Source of the DNA: Camarhynchus parvulus
Taxonomy: Eukaryota > Chordata > Aves > Passeriformes > Thraupidae
Direction: 5' to 3'
Assembly (NCBI RefSeq): GCF_901933205.1
Contig: NC_044571.1
Span: forward strand, 9,401,420 to 9,465,419
DNA: 64,000 nucleotides
Numbering within the stretch: position 1 is the first letter of the stretch; every line of letters begins with the position of its first letter. Below are positions 8,690 through 22,645 of the stretch, one piece after another. The notes below the pieces were generated by a model, which ran no database searches, was not told the origin of the DNA, and saw only the letters and a list, made by a program, of their open reading frames with translations. The translations under genes were made by a program, and so were the position numbers.

Positions 8690-11600
8690 CAATGGCAGGC
8701 AATGTTTTCTAGCCTAAGTTGTCATTGTAGTTCTTATGAGATGTCTCTGAGTTAAGTGTCTTTCCTGTTGAGTTTAAAAACTGCTTCTGTGTGATTCTTT
8801 GAGCACCTGATGCCTTTGGAAGGTAAAGGTGCTTGCACATGTGATTCTCCTGGACTTCCAGGCTTGAAATCAATCCCTCAGGGCTGAACATCTGTGGGAG
8901 CACTGTGGGGTATTCATATAAGGAAGATGTCTTTATATAAGGATAATATCTTTGTTCTGTTGAAATGATTAACAGGTAAACCATACTCAGGATGGCAAAA
9001 AATATAAAAAAGTTTAGCATTTGTTCATTATAATTTTTTGAAAAGATCATAAGACCTGAGGATGCAATGGTAAATGATAGGATTTATTCAGTATTAATGC
9101 AGTAAGGTGTTTCACATACTTTTAATATATTAAAATATACTTGATACATCTCACGTGTATATTTATTTCTTGAATTAATGTCTTTTTAAGAGGACTGTCC
9201 TATAAAATCACTTTAAGTTACCAGCCCATAAATTTTGATTGGGTAGTTAAGCTATTTTTCAGTCCAATCTACATTCTGTATGTTCATGCATGGTATGCTC
9301 CAGCTTCAGATTAGTTTAAGTCTCCCTCTTCAGGGAAGAAATAAAGACCTATGCAGAGAAAATAATCCCCATGTAAATTGCATGCATATTTGCAAATTTA
9401 CAATACCAACCGCAGCTTAGTTTGTTTGTGGGCTTTTTGTTAGTTTTATTTTTGTTTTGGTTTTTTGTTTGTTTGTTTTTCTGTGATTTTTAATAGCATT
9501 TTCACATTTGCAGCTATACTTATGCCAAGGCATACAAGCTTTGGGGAATGGTATAGCATATGTAGAACATTAAGTATTAGACTGTTTTATGCCTTCTTCC
9601 TTTGTCAAAAAGATTGTTCAATTACTGCTCGCTTTCTCAGTAGGTGCCCTTCTGCAGTACTGCAGCCTGCTGGATGTTACGAATTTTCCTGTGCCCTTCT
9701 GAGACTCAGAACAGCTTGATCCCCCCAGTAAAATAACATGTTGTTTTGAAACAATTCTGAAATAGCAATGCTTAAAGGACCTATGGCCCACATGGAATTT
9801 TGTGGGGCATGGTAGTGTGTGCAATTAAAAATCTGTGCAAACAATGCATGGTAGCCCATTTAAAATTAGTACAGAGAGCAATCTGTAATTGCTCACAGAA
9901 TAAGGCTGCTGCTGAACTTCAGGTTGCATCACCCTTCCTGCAGGAGGTGTTGGAATATTATTGTGCTGAGAAAGCAGGTAATGCTGCATCTGCACTAACC
10001 ACAAATTAGTCACTCCTCTTGTGAACTTGTACATCTGCATATTTTTGGATATCAGAGCATGTAGGATTGCATTTGCATATAAAGAGATTAAATTTTATTA
10101 CCCAATTTAAATATCTGTGATGTGCATTATGCTTGTTTTGAAAGTCTGTATAGGCTGTAAACTGTATTACTGAGAAATACATCATTCTGTTATGTCTGGC
10201 AGACCTCAAATGTGTATGTATGGAATTTTGTCAATTAATAGCCCATTTAATAAAAAAAAGTATTCTGAGAAACAAAATCCTTAGCAGAAATAATGAGAGG
10301 GGCTCACATGACAGGTCCAGGTGTAAGCCCTTACTTGTTGTCTGTGACAGAAAACATTCAGAGTGATATAAAAAAAACAACATTTTTGAAACTTAAGAGG
10401 AAATGAGCAACAGAGCAGCAGTCTCCCTGCAGCCAGTGCCCTTGTTGTTATGCTGGAGTGTTTGACATGCTCTTTCTAGGTCATCATTTTGCCTTTCCTA
10501 CCTTGTCATGCTTACAAACAATTATTATTTTACCCTTTAGCAAGTACTGAATTATGAACACACAGAGAGTACATAATGGTAATGAAAAAGAGCATAATAT
10601 TTACCAGTTCCTCACAGTCCTGTAAGCATGTCTGGGGCTGGAGATAATGAGGTGAGGAGAGGATAGAGGGAAGGTCCCCATCAGTCTCCTCTATCATCCT
10701 GTTTCAATTGCTGTGACCTGTGAAAGTGTTCACTGAGCCAGAAAACAGGAAAAAGTCAGACTTTATGGCCTAATAGATGGGACAGTTCATAGGAAGTGGA
10801 GTTCAAATCAAATATGGGATTTTTTATGAAGTCTTACAGTGTGGAGTTTTTCTAGCTGAATAATGACTTGAATCTTTTACATTAATCTAAATATTATGAA
10901 ACATTCAAATTAATCTTTCACAAAAAAACCATGTAATTCTCCCCAAGATATTTGACATTCAAATTACTGCAACATCAATAATATTGTTTAAGGGTGAGAA
11001 CAGCTTCCTTCAAGGTTTATGTTCAGTCCCTCAAGCAGAGGAAATAATTGAATAAACATTCTCAGAGCCTGTTTGGAAAATACAACAGTTAATTTATAAA
11101 CAGATTTACAAATCCAGAGGAAAATTTATATATATATATATATTAATAATAATGTACATATTTATTTCTTTCAAATTTCTGAAAAATATGCAATTCAGAA
11201 ATATCAATTAAAGGATTAGATTGAGTCCAAATTACATTTTTAAGATGACAGGGAGTATAATTTCCAACAGGAGAAGAAAATAAAGCACATTTCTCCTTCC
11301 AATCTAATTTCTTCTTCTTCTTCCTATTGCTGTTATTAATATTATTAGAAGTAGTGCTAGACTTTGGTAACTAGATGAGCTTGCACCATGTACTGCTGCC
11401 ATTGTCTGCTTCTGAAGCTAGAAATAGATTATTCCTGAAGACTGTTTGTGGTTGGGCCATTATAGTTGTGATAGTAATTTTTTTTCTTGGTAAAAGTCTC
11501 AGTTCATTTCAATGTTTCTCATGGATGAGTTTCATGCCCATCTCTTGTCCTGTCAGTATCCTGCTGCTGGAATTCATGAGTTTTATTTCTGTAGCAGCTG

Positions 11601-13283
11601 CAAAATAAATTTCCAACTCAAAATTCTGGCTTTTAATTTATCCAGACACTGGGCACTTCCTGCATTCTGACACATTCAGTTGTGGGGTAGGTTTGCTGAA
11701 CTAACCAGCAAAGGACCACTCATATTTTTACAGAGCAGGTAATAGATATTTCTTGTGCATTGCAGTGCTTTATTTGTTATGGTCTTGGTTGTCTCTCTCA
11801 AAATATTTCTTTTGCTTTCTCTTTGGGTAGAGTCCTAATAGTTCTTGGCACAACTATGACATTTTAAGTATTAGGGAACTACTGTTTCCCACTGTGTAAA
11901 AAGACAGATGATATTTTATACACTGTCATCAGAGAGTGAGTGTATGTGTGTGCAAGAAGTTTTGTGAAATTTAGAATTAATTGTAAAAATGTGACTAGTA
12001 TTTCTGGTAATATATTAAAGTAAATTTGTGTTATTTAGGAAGAATGTATCTTTCATAATGTGATTTATACATTAATTATTATTGAATGTTTGAAAGAATT
12101 TCAGGATTGCTTTCACTAACTTCTCTGGATTTATTGGTTATCTCCACCTTATTTGCCCAGCAATATATTGAGAAATTAGTAAGAACAACCTTATAAAGTT
12201 CATCTACTGTAAATATGGCAGACAATATCCATTAAATTAACGAAGGGTTGATTTTATTAACATTAAATTACATGAGCATAAAGATCTTCTGCTTGAAAAT
12301 TAATGGAATTTTACTTCATAGTTTCTTTTTATTATTGAAGACATGAATTTCTCACACAACTCCACAATATGTTTTCTGAAATCTAATGAAAATCTGCCCA
12401 CTTCATCATTGTGCTCAGGATGCTATCTCATATAAGTGATTTTGTACTTTATGGATGTATAGAGAAATAAATGTAATTTTCCTAAAATGACCTGGGTGCT
12501 CAGCAGAAATCCTTAATACCTCTTTCAGGGAAGACATATTTTTTATTCCAGGAAAAATATTGCCTTCTCTGTGTGTGATGTCACTTTGTGTTGCCTCTTT
12601 GCCTTTCCTTAGGGGAATAAGATGAAATGCCTGCTCTGTGACAGAGTTTAGAATGGAAAGTTACTCAAATCCCAATGAACTTGAAAGGTTCATTTTAAAG
12701 TAAAAGGGTTATACTGAAAAATAGACATTTGTCAGTTTTAATGCCTTTGCATTTGCCTAGCTGTGTTCCTATGGAACCCTGCAGTAAGACTATATTAGGG
12801 TTAATAAAATGCTTTTGGTTACTTTTATATCTTTAGCAAACCCCCAGTACTTTGGAAAAAAATATTTTTGATCTGTAAATACAGAATAATTTTTTTTCTA
12901 ATAATGGCAGTCAGGAATCACTCATTGGGGTATAAAATTTGTAATTCTGGGCTCTCTTCATGCAGGAAATAGGCATTCTTACCTTCAATATTTAGCATGT
13001 TTTTAAGAAGAAACTGCCTACACTGAGCCTGTGTATGGTACGGAATTAAAAAGTGAACCCTGTCTGGAAGTGAGCTGGCTTCTCACTGAAGTCTCATGTA
13101 GGTTCATATCATAAAATCAAATTTAATTCACATTAAAGGTTCAGTTAAAAATTCATGTATATTCAAGGAAATGTTGTCAATTTAGTTTCCTGGTAGCTAG
13201 AAGGGGTAAAATCTTTGAATACTAATTACATTCTGTAATAGAAATGAAGATATGTTGTACTCAGCATTTCTGGGGTCCTCTCG

Positions 13284-13305
13284 TTTTTTTTTTTTTTTTT
13301 TTTTT
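13284..13305. repeat. Homopolymer T run
   Basis: 22 consecutive T. Confidence 0.9.
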
Positions 13306-16128
13306 GAAAGTGCTGAATTGCAAGCTGGGGGATATAAAACTTCTAGGGAAATAGTGCAATTGATTTTACAGTTGCAAGGGAGATTCTATAATTCAGTTGA
13401 TTGAATGGTATTTGGCTGTCAGGTGAAAGGCTTGTGCTCCTTGTGTGTGCTGCAACTCATAACAACAGTTATTTGCTTTTGTGACACGGCACTGGTAAAA
13501 ACTGGGTTCACTTTGTCCTCAGTGAGCTTATTTTTAATATGCTATGTTGACAATAATAAAATAAGGCTTGGAATTTCACAATAAAGACCACGAAGTATAT
13601 TTCCCCACAGCATGATACACCTGGAGAATTGTTAAGCACCTTTAACAGGTCTTTGCTGCTAAGACTTAAAATTAAAAAGCCTTTGCAGTAACTAAGTGCC
13701 ATATTTTGAGCAGACTTCTGCAACTGGAGAATACCTGCTGCTTTTCTGCTGTCTTTTTGTATTTTTTGATTGTTAGCCTTGTCACAGTTCATTGTGTTTA
13801 ACTAATATACTCTTTATGTAATCTATGTTTCACCAATATACAATCATATTTAGCTCAATAACTTGTATACGACTGAAACAAAAGTTGAAAACAAGAATTA
13901 ATTACACATTGGTATGGGGTTTTTTTCAGCAGAAGATTTTTACCACTTCTAAAGTCATGCTAATTGAATATTTGGTTTTTTTCTGGCTGCGGTTTTTTGA
14001 TGTCAAATGTTCTATTTTAAAGAGTTCTTGACAGACAAAATGTTAAATTTATGAAGGTATTTTATGTAGTAATACATCACATATTAAAAAATGAAAAAAA
14101 TTAAATAACCCCAGACTCTAAGCAATTATGTTTTCTCTGAAGAAATAAAACTATTAAATGCATACATTTATAAGCTATTTATCATGTTTTGTTTTCATTG
14201 TGATGTGAACAGGAAAACACTTCATTTTAAGGAATTTCCTGACTCAGAAAATGATCTGAGTATAACTTAACCTACTGTGCCAAGGGTGTATCAGCTGTGA
14301 CTGTGCGTACGTGACTTCTGAGCTGGCTTTTGCCTTTTCAGACATGTTGAAATATTTGTGTGACACAGCTGCCCAAGCTGTTCACCTGGCAAGTGAATTC
14401 CTCACATAAGTCACAGTTTACACACTCTTAAAATGTGCAGCTCTATGCAAAACCTGGCCAGTGAATGCTGTTTCTGCCAAGAGGCAGAATAAAAAGTTCT
14501 TTTACCATTTACTTTTTAATTTTTTTTCAAGCAACTGGTATTGTGGGGTCTTCTGACACAAGATGTTTTCCCCTTCTATTCTCTTTGCCCTTCTTTTCCT
14601 TTTATGTGCTTTATATTGTGTTTGTGTCCATCCTTCCATATTACTGATGATTTTCCCAACCTTCCAGAGACCCTACAGGGAAATTTAAGATTCTTTTGTC
14701 CATGATCACCCTTAGCTTTATATGCCAGCATAATAGGAATGAGCAATACCTTTTCTGTTTCTTATCTGAGACCTTAAAAGTTGATAGCCAGAAACAAGGT
14801 TCCCTTTGGATCTTTCTGTTACCTTTAGATTTTTTCCAAAGTTAAGACATAGGCAAAAATAGAAAAAAGGTGTCAGTAGAAATAAAGAAAGATATGGCAA
14901 ATGGAGAAAAAACAGTAGTCCTTTGGGAAAAGGCAGTAGTCCTTGGGCAAAAATAACCTCTCAATTTAAGTAATTTAAAAGTTGTGTGAAGTAAGAAGAA
15001 TCAGAGAGGGTTAGTACATAATTTGGGGTCATTAGTTTAACACAGCCCTGATTGTGTTTGTTAACAAATTTTCACAATTCAATTTATGTGAGCTATATGC
15101 CTGGGAATGAGGGTGTTTTGAGACATTTTGTGGAATATGAGAGTGTGTTAGCTAGGTATAACTTGGTAGAAGTAACTTGCTTCCTTGTGGATTTTGATAA
15201 CCATTCCTCTAGGATATTCTTCAAAGTTACTGACTAACTTCTTCTCCACCCTCACCACTCTAAGGTTCCAGTGATACTTTTTGCATTCTCTGAAGTCCAC
15301 CATTTGTTACTCTCTCCATCAGAGAGGTCACTCCAACCAGCAACCTTTTGTGCATATGAAAATTGTGAGCATTGTCTTTCCTCAAAAATCTTCTCTAAGG
15401 AAAATAAAGTAAAATAATTTATTAAACAATATTTGCTTTCTGAACTTCAAATTCTTATTGGTTGTACAAGTTTTTCTGTGGTTTTGTGTCTTTTCATAGT
15501 TGCCTAACAATCAGCCACTTTGTGGGTTTTTTTAAACTTTGCTTCTTGAGTTATTCTTGTCTCTTTGCCCTTTGGAATTATTTCCTTATTCAACTCTTAG
15601 ACTAGATTATTCTAAGTATCTTCTCCACTTAATCTCAGCTTCTTTCTTTGCTAGGTCTTTGAATGAAGGTAATTATAATAACCAAATAACTGTGAATCTT
15701 AAAGCAAATATCACTTATCTTCACATTAGAAGTTAAACAGCACTTTAAAAGTGTTAGTATTCTAAACAATCACTTCACTATATAACCTCCAATTATAGAA
15801 ATTTATGCTGAGTGAAAAGTTCTAGTTCTTTGCTATTCAAATTTCTAAAACTGTAGTGCAGTAACTGAAAAGTATCATCTTCCTGTAAATTACCATGAAG
15901 ATTCTGCTTGTGATGGCAGTCTGATTTTGAGGTAACTACATGAGACATGTTAATCATCTCTAAGAATAGAGAGAATTAATGAAGCCAGGCAATCAAAAGA
16001 CAAAAGAATGCCTTAGAGAGAGAGTTTTGAGAACTCCATGTGACATAATATGTGTGAGATACAGGTCATTCCCAACACATAGACCATTGCACTTGAAACC
16101 TACCAACTTTATTTTCAGTGATGTATTC

Positions 16129-16170
16129 ATGGCAGATTCCTTATGTGGCAGATTCCTTATGTGGCAGATT
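16129..16170. repeat. 16-bp tandem repeat, about 2.6 copies
   Basis: The unit TGGCAGATTCCTTATG is repeated without mismatch and ends in a partial third copy (TGGCAGATT). An acceptor-like TTTTCAG just precedes it, but the open stretch has no resemblance to the neighbouring protein. Confidence 0.85.
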
Positions 16171-19100
16171 GTTAAATGTCCCTGCCATCCCACCTCTTCA
16201 GCAAGTATTCAGTGGCTTGTTATGAAAGTCTGGGGTTCTTCTCAGTGTGTGGTCTTAGTAAGAAATGTAATTGAGACGTTGGATCTACATTGGTAAGGTT
16301 TGTGACGATCCTTTGAATTCATTTCCCCAGAATTTATTCCTCAAATTTTTACTAAGGCAGAATATTTCCTCCCTGTTCCCCTACCCCACTTCCCCCCACT
16401 TCCTCCCAAAACCACCAAAACAGTGAAGTTTTGGCGCTTGTATTGCTAAAACTTGCTGGATTTCTTTTCAGCATTTGAGTTTTTCTTACTCTTTGCATAC
16501 TTTGTGTTCACATATGTCATACTGCCTGCAGAGCTCAAAAAGGTGAGGGGAGATGAATTCTAATGCCCAATATATTACCTGTGTTCTTGTTGATTTTTTA
16601 TCTTTTGTTTTAGATCTGTATTTACTAATGTCACAAGTGCATGGATGACATACTGTCATGTGCCCTGGGTTTATTCCCATGCCATGATTTAATCAGAGAG
16701 AGTTTAACACGTTTATAAGATCAGATCCTGATTTCTATCTCTGTGTGTACCAGCAGATAGATATTCTGTCACCACTAGACAGGCTAGGCTAAATGTCATG
16801 AAGGATAAGTGTAGGACACAACCCAAATGGAGAGTGGAAAAAGGCCCTATAAATGGTGAATAACCATATTTGCCTTATATACATTTTCATCACTCAACTA
16901 CAAGGGAGAAGGGAGAGCTGTGACATCATCATTTAAGGTACTGAGAGTTTATGAAGGACATCAAGAATATTCTGAGGTAATGAAATATTTTCCATCTTTC
17001 ACATCCCACAGACATAGCAGATCTGCTGGGTGATTTTTTTGAAGTTGTTACCTGGGAGATGGAGATGAGAAAGTGTCTATGGAGTAAAGGTGTCTGACTG
17101 AAAAATGGTGTTAGAACATCCTGCTGTGGTGGTATGAATAGTATGGAAGACTGAGCTTCAAAAATGGAAGATACCAATGGTGTTAGTCATCCATTTCCTT
17201 GAAATAAGCTGTCTAGTGTTAAAATTCTCTCTTCTTCTTACAGTTTGGAAGAAGTTTGGGGAAAAGAGATGTCTTTCATGGGCTAGTGGTATCTCAGTTT
17301 CCACCATAAGGTGGTGATGTTCATTTGAAAAGATGGATTTGAAGCCAGAATTTAAAAAAGAGAGGTTCTGGATTTCTGCCTTTTAAAAGGTCAGACACTT
17401 TTTCAGGGCTTTGTGTTTTATTATTCACAGATAATTCCAAGGGCCAAAACAAGGTTTTGATTTTGCATTTTAAAAAATTGTTCTAATTTCCATTTCCAAA
17501 TTTTCCTGAGTGAAAAAGGCTCTGGAGATACAGTCCTTGCCTGGTCTAGGACAAGTCTTGAAGAAAAGGAACCTTAATCTATCTTGCAGATTTTCCTTTT
17601 GCAGAATACCCCTCTTCACCAAGCCTGCCTATAGGTACTATATTAACTTGAAAATTCTGAATTAATTTAATATTAAGTACATATTTACACATGAAAGCAT
17701 CATAGTTTAATTTTGAATTACAGCACTTCAAAGGGATCACTTTCATACATCAATTCCAATTTACATGTGCCAACTAATGCAATCTTCCATCCTCAGTCAC
17801 TTTAAGGACCTGGACTTAGGACATGACTTTGGCTGGATACAGAATGTAAGGCACACTCTTAATTTATGGAAGTTGCTCTTGGGGAGTTATAACATCATAT
17901 CCTTTAAGAACAAGATTAATGACTGATGAATATTGAAATATTTTTCCAAGTAGTGTTATATGGAATACATGACATGAATATTCATTTAAATGTTCGGGTT
18001 TCTCAGATATGTTCATGTACATAAAATGGCAGCTGAGAGCAAAGTTTCTCTTGCCGTGTTATGCAAAAACATTTTTAAAAGCTGTACATATTGATCACTT
18101 TTATTGAAAAAGTATAACCCTTAGGTGAGAAAACCCATGAGCTCAAGCCTAAAGGTAAGACCCCTAAACTAATAACCTCCCTGGAAAAGTGTAGAAGTGT
18201 TTAGAACTTAGCCTTTTCAAAGATAAGTTAATCCTCATGTAGTAAAAATGAATACAAATGTCTGACTTTTTGCATAATTTTGAACTCTTAATGTAATAGG
18301 GTTGTAATATTTTATTAATGAGTTAATGTTTTACAGCTTTCCCCCATAAATCAAGTGAGGATTTTGAATACTTGGAAAGTAAAAGTGAAGAGAGGTATCT
18401 AGAGCCAGTTAAAACAAGATTTAACTTCTTTTCCAGTGGAGTTATGGGTCTACCTATATAGAAAAAATTGCAGGTTTGTCCTTCAGCATTAGGACAAACC
18501 TGCATTAGATTTACCTAGTGACACTGTCAAAAGTATCCAAAACATTTTTCTAATAGGTTTACATGTCTTATGACTGATTATTGCAATTAGTTTTGTATCT
18601 GGAATAAACTTGGAGGCTTATGGTGAGTCTGAAGTAATCCCCTAAAATTCTGTAAAAAATAATTATTTTTTTTTATAATTTAGCATTTTAGGGAAACTAA
18701 AATTGTCAGTAAAAGTTAGCAAAAGAAATGTCAGATCTTTTAATAGTAATTCTTAGATGGTTAAAGCAAGTCCAGTTAGAAAAATAAGGAATGTAAATAA
18801 TCATGGGCTTAACAGCTAGTCTGTTTCACATTATTTATATGAAAAATATTTATTCGAAATCAAAAAGGTTTAAATTTTGTTTTTTTTCTGCATGAACTCT
18901 TTACATATTAAAAGCAGTTACATTTTTATATATTGTAGGAAACTAGGCAAAATGTAATTTTTAATTTATGTCTTACATTTAGTAAAGTACACCAATATAC
19001 CTATGAGGACAACATTAAGGCTTTTACTCTGAGAATGTTCATAACTCCCAGCCTAGGACGTTTTCTTGAGAATTAAGAAATCATGCTGTATTATTTCTCT

Positions 19101-22100
19101 GCCCACTATTCCAAAATAAACCCATACCCTTAAACATCCCTATCTAAGAGTGTTTTATTTAAAAATGGAATTGAATGTAATTTATTAATTTTTATTACTA
19201 TATAAACTCGGCAAACATTAGGTAAAAATTCTGTAGAAAGAACTCACATTAAATTTTAATATATCACTTAAATTCAGCTTTTTCCTTAAATAATCATATT
19301 TCTGATGCCAATACAAGAAGTCAGTAAAATTAGGATGAAGTTTCTCAAATAAATCAATATATTTAGCAGTACAATTCAAGTTTCCCCATTGTGTCCCTAT
19401 CACACATACACCCTTCTCCCAGAGACCCTGGAATTTTACAATTTTCAGGACCAAGGCAAATCTTCCTTCATCATCAGTGATGTGTCATTCAGAGCTGATG
19501 GACAGCTCTGTCTCCATCAGGAGAGAAGGATCTTTTCTTTTTATAACTGACAGCACATTTAATGGCTGGTGTAGCAGACACAGGATGGATGAAAAGTAAA
19601 TTTAAGGAAAGGGGACAGAGAGATGAGAAATTTCAGCTTGTGGCAGACATGGTATTCTCATGCCAGTGATAGAGAGGAGCATCTTGTGAGTAGAAGGAAG
19701 AGGATTTCAGAATTGATAACTCTTCAGGACGTGATACAAAGTAGAAGATTAAAAGTGTATGGCTAAAAATACTGATATGCTAAGAAAGATTTAATGACAT
19801 TTTCTAAAATTGCACAATCAATGAAGAGATCAGGCAAAGGAGAAACAGTTTATTTGTATCACTGAAGAGAAGTAGGACAAGGCACCAGACTGATTTGATA
19901 ACAAAAGAATATTCAGCTCAGGAAGAAAAACCAATAATTTTGTTATATCTTACAAGCTGGAATGAGGTTTAGAAGGGAAGTTTGAGGTTTCATCCTAATT
20001 TTACTGACTTCTTGTAAATTGTAATTTTGTAATTCTGTGTTTTAAATACAGAACTGTCTGTTCACAAATGCAATTACTGTAGATAAATACTAGTTGAAGA
20101 AATTGACTTGTTATTAACAAATGGATACAGAAATAATGCCAAAAATTTTTGATTTTGTTGTTCCCCCAGCTCAGGTCAACTACATGAAACAGGAATTACA
20201 CGCCTTTCTATGTTTCCAGTGATTCCATAATAAAACGAAATATTACAAAATAATTGGGGAAAGTTCTAAAACCTTAAAATTAGGAAGCTCTTTTACAGTG
20301 GTGCTAACTGAATATGCAGCAGCTGACACATGGAAGGTGCTGGTTTGCACAAACCATTAGTGACAGATGCTTGACCCTGACTAGTCAGGGTGAAAGCCTG
20401 CTGACCAAAGGAGAGACTAAAAGAGAAGGTGGTGGAGATTAAATATTGAAGTAGATGCATTTTTATGTTCAGAAGATTTGTCCTCGCTCCTCTCTAGTGG
20501 TGATTTCCATCTGAAGCACTGACTGCAATTTGTTTTGTTTATTTCATGAGATCTGACAAGATCATGACCTGGTGGTTGCATAAAGCAGGCTGAGGATTTT
20601 TATTTGTCATCAAAGGGCCAGAGTGAGGAGATAAGAGACCCAAGCCTAAAGTCAAATGAAGTTTATCTCACAAGAAATCAAAGTGCAGTGCTCAGGCCCT
20701 AAGAAAAGACTTAAAATGCATTAAAAATGTCAATGGAGGTTTAGAAAAGTAGAGGGAAAAGGAAGAGTGCATACTTTTTTTTTTGGCCTGCTTTTGAAAT
20801 GTATGCAGAAAACAGAGAAATATAACCTTGTCCCTTGAGAGGGAGCTATCTAGGAGTTTCAGCCTGAGTATATTGAGTTTATCTCCATTGCCCCTGATCA
20901 CTGAGCCTTTCTCAGCAGCTACTTCCTGGCAAAGTAAAACTCTTTGAAAAACTCTAACAAAAAATGGTGAAAGAAATCCCCTAACTCCTGACCTTCTGCT
21001 CTGTATATTAGAAAATGAATTTCTAATACTACACTTCAGCCATGTAGGTTGTTTTTTGAGTTTGAATGCTGAGATAGAACTAAAGGAAATTCCAAAAGCC
21101 TTTGCTGTTATTTTGATGTGTTTATAGTATTTTATTTTTTCCAGGGAACTTAAGCTTTATAGCTTTGGAAGTGACTTCTGAGTATTCTTGAGAGGAAGAA
21201 CTAGTTTCTGACTTGTGGGTTGCCTTAGGAAGAGAATAAATTTGGAGCAAAATTAGTCTATAATTACTTGGAGATGAGGATACTTGAAATAAATTGGCCT
21301 TGATGTAGCCTGTTCAAATAGATTATATGGGTAAGGACATGAGCAGGGACTCACCTTTAAAGTCACTATTTGATATCAGGTTTTCAGCTAAGTGAGGATA
21401 AAGCCCTCTGTTTTATGTTTTTAACAATGCAAGTGGGCAGCAAACAACAATTCAGCTTTGTTTTCACTGAGTAAAAGTTGACAGAACATCAAAGTTTATA
21501 CAACTTCAAGGCTTAATACTAAGCAAAAATTGCAGAAACTTTCAGTCAAGGGTTAAGCTGCAAAAATAAAAATATACTCTTTCAGCAGAGAATTGCCAGG
21601 TTCATACCATGCATTAAGAAAACTGTTTCCATTAAAGTATTTAAAAATATTTAGGGACATATCAAGTGTTATGCAAATAATATTATAATTGAAAATATCT
21701 AAATGCATGTAGTATGACTGAAAAATACATACAAGGTATTCCCTCCCAGACATGATTGCTCTTTCCCAGAAAGGTGATCTGTAAGTACTGAAGTTTATTT
21801 TAAAAAAAGATTTGATTTTTCAAAACGGAGAAAAAATTTAAAGAGAAATTAATCTACGCATTCAAATGCATAAAATGTATAAAAAAAAAAGAAATAAAGA
21901 ATTTTTAACATAGAAAAAGGTTTTAATAGCTCAAAATACTTGAAGTCAAAACTAAAAAGACAGTAACTTGACCTGAAAGCTTTGCTTTTGAGAAAGATCA
22001 GAAATTTTAGAGTATTTTTTAAACAAATTGAATAGAATAAATGACTTTGTATATTAAAGGGAGAAGAAAGAATGGAAGTAGACAATAAGTTTTATATTAC

Positions 22101-22549
22101 TGCAGTTATGAAGAACAGAAATGTGATTCAGGAAAGTTATGAATACCAAGGAGAAATGTGTGGTCAGAGGGAAAATGAAGGCTCTAAGTGTGTATGGAAA
22201 AGTAACTTGGTTGCAGTATATAGGAATTGCTGGAAGGTCTAATATTGTAATGACAATGCAGGGTACCATATAAACCACATTTCTCTTATTCACACAGCTG
22301 CTGATTTTGTCAAAAAATTCAAATAGTTTTGTGTGATGTGGCTTCCTTCCCTTATTGTGATGCTTAATGATTTTCTTTGGAATATATAAACAAATATCTG
22401 TAATTTCAGAATTTATGCAGGAGACCTGTCTAAAAATTGGCAACACATTCTCTGCCTTTTCATTTCTTCATATCCCAAGCTGACTTAAGCAAGGAGCCAC
22501 ATGCTGGTTTGCACCACCACAATTTAATACATGAGATCCTTTGGAATTC

Positions 22550-22645
22550 ACAGACTTGCAGAATCCTAGAGTGGTTTGGGTTAGAAGGGACCTTAAAGGT
22601 TTCTATTTCCAGCCCCCCTGGCATGGATAGGGATATCTTTCATTA
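22550..22645 (-). mobile_element. CR1 LINE fragment, 3' end
   Basis: The sequence CACAGACTTGCAGAATCCTA followed by TTTGGGTTAGAAGGGACCTTAAAGG is the reverse complement of the CR1 3' end, so the element lies on the minus strand. It is short and diverged. The inner limit is uncertain because similarity fades after the GGGATATCTTTCATTAAACC part. Confidence 0.75.

Larger units (their letters stand above)
8690..22549 (+). other. CFAP47 intron, mostly plain AT-rich DNA
   Basis: Holds a T/G-rich simple tract (9420-9482), a (TA)n run (11127-11143), a 22-base T run (13284-13305) and a 16-bp tandem repeat (16129-16170). No coding exon, transposon or RNA gene could be supported. Long minus-strand frames such as 22054-22446 look like chance. 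Confidence 0.55.

Noticed and set aside
10071..10084. Octamer ATTTGCAT overlapping TATAAAG
   Set aside because: A resemblance to histone-type promoters, but no gene follows and such short motifs are expected by chance.
22054..22446. 130-codon minus-strand frame
   Set aside because: No recognisable family and no splice or promoter context; probably chance.
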